Positions 26,407 through 34,222 of a stretch of DNA of 42,909 bases are shown here, piece after piece. The DNA lies in NCBI GenBank assembly GCA_002393725.1, contig DGTJ01000112.1:1-42909 (forward strand). Reading direction: 5' to 3'. The DNA comes from Prevotella sp. UBA4339. GTDB taxonomy: Bacteria; Bacteroidota; Bacteroidia; Bacteroidales; Bacteroidaceae. How positions within the stretch are numbered: position 1 is the stretch's first letter; each line of letters begins with the position of its first letter. A program made the translations under genes and the position numbers. The notes under the pieces were generated by a model. The model searched no databases, had not been told where the DNA came from, and saw only the letters and a program-made list of their open reading frames with translations.

Positions 26407-26435
26407 TTGGTGAATAATAAAAGAATGTATCTTTG
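26407..26435 (+). promoter_or_regulatory. Promoter of the second susC gene
   Basis: TTG (26407-26409) is followed after 18 bases by TATCTTTG (26428-26435), 51 bases before ATG 26487. The gap between the HTCS stop and susC is about 100 bases, where an HTCS binding site would be expected. I cannot point to a clear direct repeat for it. Confidence 0.5.
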
Positions 26436-26486
26436 CAGCAGATTTTTCTAAACATTATACAATTATTCACTAATTAAACCAAAAGT

Positions 26487-29400
26487 ATGAGTTTTAAAGC
26501 TAAGAAAACAGCCCTGTTTGTTGGATTGTGCTTCTTGAGTATGATCTCTGCACAACAGGCTTCGGCAGCTACCGAATCGGTAGCTTCCGTACAGCAAACG
26601 AAGCAGGCTACTGGTCATGTGGCAGATTCTCAGGGTCCGCTGATCGGTGCCACCGTTTTGGAGAAGGGTACTACTAACGGTACAATAACCGATTTTGATG
26701 GTAACTTCTCACTTAATGTAAAGCCGGGCGCTACGCTCGTAATTTCTTATGTGGGATATGTCTCACAGGAAGTCAAGGCTGGCGATAACATTCGCGTAAG
26801 CCTTAAGGAAGACGGTCACTTAGTTAATGAGGTGGTGGTTATCGGTTATGGTACCCAGCGCCGTGAAGCCGTTACAGGTTCTGTAGCCAACATCGGTGGC
26901 GAGAAGCTGAATCAGGTTGCTGCCACTAACGCTGCTCAGGCTCTGCAGGGACGTGTGGCTGGTGTGCTTATGACACAGACATCGTCAAAGCCAGGCGAGG
27001 AGATGCAGATACGTATCCGTGGTCAGCGCTCTCTGAGTGCTTCTAACGACCCGCTGATAGTACTCGATGGTATCCCGTTCATGGGACAGCTCTCTGATAT
27101 CAATCCTACCGACATCAAGTCGATGGATATCCTGAAAGATGCATCTGCAACTGCCATCTACGGTTCTCGTGGTGCCAACGGTGTCATCATCATCACCACA
27201 GTGAAAGGTGCTCAGGGTACTCCTGCAAAGGTTAGCTATAATGGATATGTAAGCTTCAAGAAGGTGTTCCACAAGTATCCTATGATGGACGGACCTACAT
27301 TCGCAAAGTTCCGTCAGTATGCTGGTAAGTATCAGAACTCACTTGATGAGAGTGACAATACCAATACCGACTGGCAGGATCTTTACTATCAGACTGGTGT
27401 AAGTCACAACCATGATGTAAGTATTGCTGGTGGTACCAATGGTGGTAGCTATAGCTTTGGTGCCGGTTACTATCACGATGAGTCTGTAGTGCCTACTGAG
27501 GGTTATGACCGTATCTCTATTCGCGGTAACTTCGACCAGAAGGTTGGCGACTGGTTCCGCTTCGGTCTGAGCACAAACAACAGCTACCGCAAGAATCAGG
27601 GTGTCAACGATATGTATGGCGTACTGAGCAAGAGCCCTCTGGCAAGCCCTTACGACGAGAATGGAAACATTAAGCGCTATATTTCGCTCCCTGCCGATGA
27701 TCAGAGCGTTGTGACAAAGGAAACTGTTGAGCGTGATAAGGATGTATGGCTGAATGAGACCAAGGGTATCGGTACTTACAATACACTGTTTGCAGAGCTG
27801 AAGTGCCCATGGATCGAGGGCTTGAGCTATCGTATCAATGTCGGTCTGAACTTCCGTTCTTCAAAAGGCGGTAACTTCACTGGTACAGGTGTAAATAATA
27901 AGGATGCAAATGCCGTAAACGGCGGAGGTATCTCTGAGAACCAGACACGTAACTGGGCTGTTGAGAACCTGCTCACTTACGACCGTACTTTCGCTGAGAA
28001 GCACAACCTGAATGTTGTTGCCATGTATTCTGCAGAGCAGACAGTCTATGAGTCAACAGGTGCCAGCGTTCAGAATATTCCTGCTGACTATTTCCAGTAT
28101 TTCGCACTCGACAAGGCAGTAGGTCAGGTGAACCTTAATAACTACAACTATTGGAAGAGTGGTCTGGTATCTTGGATGGGTCGTGTGATGTACTCTTATG
28201 ATAATAAGTACATGATTTCTGCAGCCCTACGTTCTGACGCTTCTTCACGTCTGGCAAAGGGCCATCAGTGGCACACATATCCTGCTGTCAGTGCAGGTTG
28301 GAACATTGCACGTGAGGAGTTCATGGAGAGCACTAAGACGTGGCTCGACAACCTGAAACTGCGTATCGGATATGGTGAGACTTCAAACCAGTCTATCAAT
28401 CCATATTCTACGCTTGGTGGTCTCGCTGTTCGTAACTATAACTTCGGTGACACCTACAAGGCAGGTTACTATGTAAATGCTCTGCCTAACCCAGAACTGG
28501 GATGGGAGTATTCTAAGACTTGGAACTTCGGTCTCGACTTCTCACTGTTCAACGGACGCCTCTCTGGATCGTTCGAGTACTACACTCAGAAGACTAACGA
28601 TATCCTGCTCGACGTTTCTCTGCCTTCTACCTCTGGTGTAAGCAGCTATGTTGGTAACATCGGTAACACAGAGAACAAGGGTTGGGAACTCACTCTTAAC
28701 GGTATCATCATTGACAATAAGAACGGCTGGAACTGGGAGGCTGGTATCAACCTCTATCAGAACCGCAACAAGCTGACTAAGCTGACGGGTGCTCTCGATG
28801 AGAATGGCGATCCTGTGCCTGATAAGGCCAACCGCTGGTTCATCGGCTATCCTATCGACGTGATCTATGACTATAAGTATATCGGTCTGTGGCAGGCTGG
28901 CGAGGAAGAGCAGATGAAGGTGCTCGAGCCAGGTGGAAATGTAGGTATGATTAAGGTTGCTCATGACAGAGCTCTCGACGCAAACGGCAATCCTACCCGT
29001 CAGATTGGTGAGGACGACCGCGAGGTAATGAGCATGGAGCCAGACCTCATTGGCGGTTTCAACACTACAGTTGGCTATAAAGGCTTTGACCTTACTGTAA
29101 TCGGTGCATTCCAGATTGGTGGTAAGCTGATTAGTGCCATCCACTCTGCCAATGGTTACCTGAACATGCTGACTGGTCGTCGCGGACAGCTTGACGTTGA
29201 CTACTGGACCGAGCAGAACACAGGTGCCAAGTATCCGAAGCCAGGTGGTATCCAGAGCGGTGATAACCCCAAGTACGGTTCTACCCTCGGTTACTTCAAT
29301 GCCGGCTACCTGAAGTTCCGTGCCATCACTCTCGGCTACAACTTTGACAACCTGAAGGCTATCAAGGACCTCGGCATCAGCCGTCTGCGCCTCTACGCTA

Positions 29401-29594
29401 CAGTTCAGAACCCATTCGTACTCTTCTCTCCATTCAACAACGAGAGCGGACTTGACCCAGAGACCAACTCTTTCGCAACCCAGAACACTGCTGTCGGTAT
29501 CGATGGTTACACTGGCAAGCACAAGATGCCAATCGTAGGTTACAATACACCTGCTACCCGCAACTTCATCTTTGGTCTTAACGTGACGTTTTAA
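26487..29594 (+). CDS. SusC/RagA TonB-dependent importer, probable xylan locus
   Basis: This is a 1035-aa outer-membrane SusC-type channel. The signal peptide ends near ASA-ATE. The carboxypeptidase-D-like domain (LIGATVLEKGTTNGTITDFDGNF) spans about residues 40-108. The VVVIGYGTQRREAVTGSV linker leads to the plug with IRIRGQRSLSASNDPLIVLDGIP and LKDASATAIYGSRGANGVIIITT. The barrel ends in FGLNVTF. Gene order with an HTCS in front and SusD plus GH115 behind suggests import of glucuronoxylan oligosaccharides. The protein itself does not reveal the ligand. Confidence 0.94.
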   Translation: MSFKAKKTALFVGLCFLSMISAQQASAATESVASVQQTKQATGHVADSQGPLIGATVLEKGTTNGTITDFDGNFSLNVKPGATLVISYVGYVSQEVKAGDNIRVSLKEDGHLVNEVVVIGYGTQRREAVTGSVANIGGEKLNQVAATNAAQALQGRVAGVLMTQTSSKPGEEMQIRIRGQRSLSASNDPLIVLDGIPFMGQLSDINPTDIKSMDILKDASATAIYGSRGANGVIIITTVKGAQGTPAKVSYNGYVSFKKVFHKYPMMDGPTFAKFRQYAGKYQNSLDESDNTNTDWQDLYYQTGVSHNHDVSIAGGTNGGSYSFGAGYYHDESVVPTEGYDRISIRGNFDQKVGDWFRFGLSTNNSYRKNQGVNDMYGVLSKSPLASPYDENGNIKRYISLPADDQSVVTKETVERDKDVWLNETKGIGTYNTLFAELKCPWIEGLSYRINVGLNFRSSKGGNFTGTGVNNKDANAVNGGGISENQTRNWAVENLLTYDRTFAEKHNLNVVAMYSAEQTVYESTGASVQNIPADYFQYFALDKAVGQVNLNNYNYWKSGLVSWMGRVMYSYDNKYMISAALRSDASSRLAKGHQWHTYPAVSAGWNIAREEFMESTKTWLDNLKLRIGYGETSNQSINPYSTLGGLAVRNYNFGDTYKAGYYVNALPNPELGWEYSKTWNFGLDFSLFNGRLSGSFEYYTQKTNDILLDVSLPSTSGVSSYVGNIGNTENKGWELTLNGIIIDNKNGWNWEAGINLYQNRNKLTKLTGALDENGDPVPDKANRWFIGYPIDVIYDYKYIGLWQAGEEEQMKVLEPGGNVGMIKVAHDRALDANGNPTRQIGEDDREVMSMEPDLIGGFNTTVGYKGFDLTVIGAFQIGGKLISAIHSANGYLNMLTGRRGQLDVDYWTEQNTGAKYPKPGGIQSGDNPKYGSTLGYFNAGYLKFRAITLGYNFDNLKAIKDLGISRLRLYATVQNPFVLFSPFNNESGLDPETNSFATQNTAVGIDGYTGKHKMPIVGYNTPATRNFIFGLNVTF

Positions 29595-29622
29595 TTAGGT
29601 ATTAGAAATTAGATATTAGAAA
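29595..29622 (+). repeat. Heptanucleotide array filling the susC-susD gap
   Basis: Right after the susC stop, four 7-mers read TTAGGTA, TTAGAAA, TTAGATA and TTAGAAA, and the next two bases lead into the susD ATG at 29625. The whole 30-base gap, including the ribosome-binding region, is array. Confidence 0.65.
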
Positions 29623-29624
29623 TT

Positions 29625-31571
29625 ATGATTACTAAAAGTATCAAATATATTCTCGCTGCGGGTCTTGTTTGCTGTGGTATCTCTACAACAATGACATCCT
29701 GCTCTGACGTGCTCGACGAGCAGCCTCGCAGCCAGTTCGACCCGACGTTCTTCACTACGAAAGCGGGTATTGAGGGTGGTCTTACATCACTTTATGCTCA
29801 CCTGCGCTATTTCTATGGCAATGGTTACTATCTGAACAGTCTGGAGACAGGAACTGACGAGTATACATATGCTCAGTCTGCCGACGGTAACTTCAAGGAT
29901 GCCGACCTTTCTGGTGTTGGTTCTATGAATCCTAACAACAGTATTGCAGGCGGATGCTGGGGAACAGCTTTTGCCAATATCAATACCGCCAGTGGTATCA
30001 TCGAGAACGGTGCTGAGGCTGGAATGGATGCTTCGCTGCTCGCTGAGGCTTATTTCTTCCGCGGATTCGACTATTTCATCCTGGTACAGACCTACGGTGG
30101 TGTGCCCCTCGACCTGGGTGCTGGTGAACTGAAGTTCAACACCTCTACAGTTCGTACTTCTGTACGTAACACTGTTCCTGAGGTCTATGCAGCTATCTTC
30201 TCTGACCTTGAGAAGGCTGTTGCCGACCTGCCGGAGAATCCACGTCTCACAGGTACTGCTACAAAGAACCTGGCTCGATTGTATCTCTCTAAGGCTTATC
30301 TGACTTACGCTTGGTGGCTGGAGAATCCTAACAACATCCCTACATATCCAGAGACACAGCGTAACAGCAGTGAGGCTCAGAGCTATTTCCAGAAGGCTTA
30401 TGATACAGCTATGCAGGCCATTAACAATCCTGGCCCATACAAACTGCAGCCTACATTCTACGATGTAAACGTGGCTACTAACGACCGTAACTCTGAGATC
30501 ATGCTCTATGCTGATCACGATGAGGACGAGAAGTTCGGTAACGGCGGTGCAGGCTACGGATGGGGTAGCGGCGGTTCTCCTGAGAACTTCGCTTACTGGA
30601 TGGAGACCTGGAACTACACCGAGATGATAGCAAAGGCTGCTTCGGGTGCAACCATCAACCCAATTCAGCGTGAGGCTGTTCAGGCTCTCGGTCGTCCTTG
30701 GACCCGTATGGCTCCTATTGCTGATAACTTCATGGAAGGCGGTGTATGGGAAGATGCTGTAAAGGCTATCGACTCTCGTTACGATGCTACATTCACACTG
30801 CGCTATCATACCAACTGGCAGAAATCAGGAAATACCGAGCCTTATGTGTTCGGTGCCAACGGCATGCAGGTAGGTCCTAATGAGGTTTACTTCAGCTGGG
30901 TTCCAGAGAGCGAGGACAGCAAGATCAACTATACTGGTGCTGACGGTAAGCTTGGCTTCGGTGAGATGGCAGGACGTGCTGACTTTGTAGTGGCTGTCAA
31001 TCACATCAGCCGTAAGAAGTACCCCATCAACTGGAAGCTCGGTATCTATCGTACTGATAACAATGGCGGTCTTGGTTCAAAGGTTAATGGCGGTAGCCCA
31101 CGTCCTTGGAACGTTGCCAAGTTCTCTGAGTTCTATCTCATCGGTGCCGAGGCTGCTGTTAAGCTGAACAAGCAGGCCGAGGCAAAGACTCTGGTGAACG
31201 TGCTTCGTGCCCGTGCCGGTAAGCAGACATTCTCTCAGAACGACAATGTGGCTGTTTCTGTTGACCACAGTGCTGAGATGCTGGCAGCTACTCCCGACGT
31301 GATTACTATCGACTACATCCTCGATGAGCGCAGCCGTGAGTTCTGGGGCGAGGGATATCGCTGGTTCGACCTCGTTCGTACTCAGAAGTGGGGCGAGCGT
31401 GCCTCTACCTATCGCATAGCAGGCGATGGCTATACTGATAAGGATCTTAAGACTTATACCCGTGAGATCCCTGCCGGCTACTATATCCGCCCGATTCCTC
31501 AGGCACAGCTCGACGGTCTGATTATGTCGACTGAGGAGAAGGCTAACTACCAGAACCCAGCGTATAGGTAA
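29625..31571 (+). CDS. SusD/RagB-family lipoprotein, partner of the second SusC
   Basis: This 648-aa lipoprotein (lipobox MTSC, Cys26; then DVLDEQPRSQFDP) has the SusD helical fold signatures: LLAEAYFFRGFDYFILVQTYGGVPL, TKNLARLYLSKAYLTYAWW, and the C-terminal REFWGEGYRWFDLVRTQKWGERAS. SusD subunits capture oligosaccharides for the SusC channel. It is somewhat long for the family, with extra sequence around residues 285-330 (GNGGAGYGWGSGGSPEN). It lies 30 bases after susC. Confidence 0.93.
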   Translation: MITKSIKYILAAGLVCCGISTTMTSCSDVLDEQPRSQFDPTFFTTKAGIEGGLTSLYAHLRYFYGNGYYLNSLETGTDEYTYAQSADGNFKDADLSGVGSMNPNNSIAGGCWGTAFANINTASGIIENGAEAGMDASLLAEAYFFRGFDYFILVQTYGGVPLDLGAGELKFNTSTVRTSVRNTVPEVYAAIFSDLEKAVADLPENPRLTGTATKNLARLYLSKAYLTYAWWLENPNNIPTYPETQRNSSEAQSYFQKAYDTAMQAINNPGPYKLQPTFYDVNVATNDRNSEIMLYADHDEDEKFGNGGAGYGWGSGGSPENFAYWMETWNYTEMIAKAASGATINPIQREAVQALGRPWTRMAPIADNFMEGGVWEDAVKAIDSRYDATFTLRYHTNWQKSGNTEPYVFGANGMQVGPNEVYFSWVPESEDSKINYTGADGKLGFGEMAGRADFVVAVNHISRKKYPINWKLGIYRTDNNGGLGSKVNGGSPRPWNVAKFSEFYLIGAEAAVKLNKQAEAKTLVNVLRARAGKQTFSQNDNVAVSVDHSAEMLAATPDVITIDYILDERSREFWGEGYRWFDLVRTQKWGERASTYRIAGDGYTDKDLKTYTREIPAGYYIRPIPQAQLDGLIMSTEEKANYQNPAYR

Positions 31572-31572
31572 T

Positions 31573-31600
31573 GCACAATTCATAATGCATAATGCAAAAT
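31573..31600. repeat. Heptanucleotide array after the second susD
   Basis: GCACAAT, TCATAAT, GCATAAT and GCAAAAT run in order just after the susD stop. The first is the reverse complement of ATTGTGC, the unit found in susB, so this is the same family in the other orientation. Confidence 0.6.
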
Positions 31601-31632
31601 TGATTAGTTAGATAATAAGAAGTCTCTTCCTG

Positions 31633-31670
31633 CGCCAGTCACTTCGTGATGATAGTGGCTGGCGTTTTTT
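31633..31670 (+). terminator. Strong hairpin with T-tract between susD and GH115
   Basis: CGCCAGTCACT (31633-31643) pairs with AGTGGCTGGCG (31654-31664), with one G-T pair, and six T follow. It has all the traits of an intrinsic terminator. Only 21 bases separate it from the GH115 start, too few for another promoter, so GH115 is probably reached by readthrough. Confidence 0.75.
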
Positions 31671-31691
31671 AAAAACAAAAACCAAAGCGAT

Positions 31692-34154
31692 ATGAAACGT
31701 ATTTCCTTCTTCATAATCTCCCTTCTGCTGAGTGTCAGTATCTTCGCAGCAGAGCAGTTCGTGACGTTCCTGCCATCAGCCGCTGCCATATCGATAAGTA
31801 AGGCTGGCATATCTTTCGACAATCGCGAACATAGTTGTGTGCAATTGGCTATCGCCAGCCTGAAACAGGACTTTGAGCGCGTGACGGGTAAGGCTGCTGA
31901 TGCTGGCGATGGTATTCTGATAGGTACCGTAGGCTCTAATAAGCAGATTGACCAGTGGGTTAAGAAGGGCATTCTTCGTGATCTGAAGGGCAGGACGGAG
32001 AAATACGTCATCAAAACAATAGACGGTCAGCTCGTGATTGCAGGAAGCGACAAGCGGGGAACAGTCTTCGGCATCTATGAGCTCTCCCGTCAGATGGGTG
32101 TGTCGCCTTGGTACTATTGGGCTGATGTGCCTGTGGTAAGACATGAGAATATATATGTAAGGCCTGGCGAATATACCGATGGCGAGCCTAATGTGCGTTA
32201 TCGTGGTATCTTCCTCAATGACGAGGCTCCCTGTCTCACGTCGTGGGTGAAGAACACCTTCGGCACAAATTATGGCGACCACCGCTTTTATGCAAAGGTC
32301 TTTGAACTCATTCTCCGCCTTAAGGGTAATTTCCTTTGGCCTGCTATGTGGAACTGGGCTTTCTATGCTGACGACCCAGAGAACCTGAAGACTGCCGATG
32401 CCATGGGAGTGATTATTGGAACATCCCACCATGAGCCTATGGCCCGCAATCATCAGGAGTATGCCCGTAATCGTAAGGAGTGGGGAGCATGGAACTATCA
32501 GAAGAACAAGGAGAACCTCGACCGCTTCTTCCGTGAGGGCATAGAGCGGATGAAAGGCACCGACGACATCGTGACCATCGGTATGCGTGGCGACGGTGAC
32601 GAGGCGATGAGCGAGGATGCTGATACCCGCCTGCTGCAGACTATCGTTGACAACCAACGCAAGATTATAAAGGAGGTGACTGGCAAGCCAGCCAGCAAGA
32701 CCCCCCAGGTGTGGGCGCTGTATAAAGAGGTGCTCGACTATTATGACAAAGGCATGCGAGTGCCCGACGATGTGCTGATATTACTATGTGACGACAACTG
32801 GGGCAATCTCCGTCGTGTGCCTAATGCTCAGGAACGCAAGCACCCTGGCGGCTGGGGACTGTACTATCACGTCGACTATGTAGGTGCCCCGCGCAACTCT
32901 AAGTGGCTCAATGTCACTCCTACACAAAACATGTGGGAGCAGCTCACTCTCGCTGCTGACAATGGCTTGGACCGTATGTGGATACTCAACGTGGGCGACC
33001 TTAAGCCAATGGAATATCCCATCACGATGTTTATGGATATGGCCTGGAATCCTCGTGAGTTCGGGGCTGGCAATATCACAGACCACACGCTACGTTTCTG
33101 CAAGGAGTTCTTCGGACCTGACCAGGCCTCTGAGGCGGCACGCATACTGAATCTTTGCTGCAAGTATGCTGGCCGTTCTACTGCCGAGATGCTTGATGCC
33201 TCGACATACAACGTAGAGACAGGCGAGTGGCAACGGGTGTCTGATGACTATATGCGACTTGAAACAGAGGCCCTGCGACAGTTTATCACCCTTAAGCCCG
33301 AGTATCGCGATGCATATCAGCAGATCATCCTCTTCCCTGTGCAGGCGATGGCAAACATCTATCAGATGTACTATGCCCACGCTATGAACCTCAAGCTGGC
33401 TTCGGAGAACAATCCCGATGCCAATATCTGGGCAGGGCGTGTGCGTGAGGCGTTCGTGCGCGACTCACTGCTCTGTGCAGCCTATAATCACGACATCGCA
33501 GGGGGTAAGTGGAACGGTATGATGATCCAGAAACATATCGGTTATCGTATCTGGAATGATGATTTCCCTGCGGACCGCATGCCGAGAGTAAGGACTGTGG
33601 CTGAGGGCAATGGAGGCTATGTCTTCGAGTCACGGAACGGTTACGTGTCGATGGAAGCTGAGCACTATTTCGAGGCTAAGGCCGGGGGAAAGGCTCAGTG
33701 GACCGTAATACCGTTTATGGGACGTACTCGCAGTGCTATGACCCTCATGCCATATACGGAGCCTGCTGATGGGAACCTGACGTATAAGTTTGCACTGAAT
33801 GACAAGACTGACTCTGTGAAGATACATGTCATCGTCAAGTCTACACTCGACTATCTCAACAAGGGAGGGCTTACTTATACCGTATCTCTCGACGGAGGTC
33901 AGCCACAGCGCATCAACTTCAACAGTCGGTTGAACGAGGCTAAGGAGAATATCTATAACATCTTCTATCCTACAGTGGCCCGTCGCGTCGTTGAGTCTGT
34001 TGTAAGCCTGCCTGTTTCCGGTTCTGTTGGCGAGCATGTACTGACCCTCAGCCCCGACGACCCGGCAATCCTCTTCGAGAAGATAGTAGTAGATGCCGGT
34101 GGCTATAAGCCACAGTTCCTCTTCGGGCAGGAATCGCCCTGCAGGCGGAGGTAA
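31692..34154 (+). CDS. GH115 xylan alpha-1,2-glucuronidase
   Basis: This 820-aa enzyme resembles family GH115, which removes (4-O-methyl-)glucuronic acid from internal as well as terminal xylose units of glucuronoxylan. A signal peptide (SVSIFAA-EQF) precedes the N-terminal domain, whose LVIAGSDKRGTVFGIYELSRQMGVSPWYYWADVP is typical. The catalytic barrel contains YRGIFLNDEAP, RLKGNFLWPAMWNWAF, GTSHHEPM, TIGMRGDGDEAM and LLCDDNWGNLRR. The C-terminal part includes the SMEAEHYFEAK domain and ends VDAGGYKPQFLFG. The last residues (QESPCRRR) are an unusual Arg-rich tail. It is the only carbohydrate-cleaving enzyme in the second locus, so backbone xylanases must be elsewhere. Confidence 0.9.
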   Translation: MKRISFFIISLLLSVSIFAAEQFVTFLPSAAAISISKAGISFDNREHSCVQLAIASLKQDFERVTGKAADAGDGILIGTVGSNKQIDQWVKKGILRDLKGRTEKYVIKTIDGQLVIAGSDKRGTVFGIYELSRQMGVSPWYYWADVPVVRHENIYVRPGEYTDGEPNVRYRGIFLNDEAPCLTSWVKNTFGTNYGDHRFYAKVFELILRLKGNFLWPAMWNWAFYADDPENLKTADAMGVIIGTSHHEPMARNHQEYARNRKEWGAWNYQKNKENLDRFFREGIERMKGTDDIVTIGMRGDGDEAMSEDADTRLLQTIVDNQRKIIKEVTGKPASKTPQVWALYKEVLDYYDKGMRVPDDVLILLCDDNWGNLRRVPNAQERKHPGGWGLYYHVDYVGAPRNSKWLNVTPTQNMWEQLTLAADNGLDRMWILNVGDLKPMEYPITMFMDMAWNPREFGAGNITDHTLRFCKEFFGPDQASEAARILNLCCKYAGRSTAEMLDASTYNVETGEWQRVSDDYMRLETEALRQFITLKPEYRDAYQQIILFPVQAMANIYQMYYAHAMNLKLASENNPDANIWAGRVREAFVRDSLLCAAYNHDIAGGKWNGMMIQKHIGYRIWNDDFPADRMPRVRTVAEGNGGYVFESRNGYVSMEAEHYFEAKAGGKAQWTVIPFMGRTRSAMTLMPYTEPADGNLTYKFALNDKTDSVKIHVIVKSTLDYLNKGGLTYTVSLDGGQPQRINFNSRLNEAKENIYNIFYPTVARRVVESVVSLPVSGSVGEHVLTLSPDDPAILFEKIVVDAGGYKPQFLFGQESPCRRR

Positions 34155-34185
34155 TGATTCCCACAGCCCCTGCCCTAATTATGCA

Positions 34186-34218
34186 GAATGCACAATGCAT
34201 AAAGAGCATTGTGCATTC
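34186..34218. terminator. Shared hairpin between convergent GH115 and ABC-transporter genes
   Basis: The 13-base arms GAATGCACAATGC (34186-34198) and GCATTGTGCATTC (34206-34218) are perfectly complementary around a 7-base loop. TTTATTAT follows on the plus strand. The arms contain the GCACAAT/ATTGTGC heptamer in opposite orientations. It probably terminates GH115 transcripts and may also act on the minus strand. Confidence 0.65.
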
Positions 34219-34222
34219 TTTA

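Noticed and set aside
28542..29522. Long minus-strand open frame opposite the second susC (also 29787-30809 opposite susD)
   Set aside because: These are shadows of strongly conserved plus-strand genes. They have no start context or recognisable domain.
31692..34154. Truncated GH115
   Set aside because: The unusual Arg-rich end suggested truncation, but the preceding KPQFLFG is close to where the family normally ends, and the catalytic motifs are complete.
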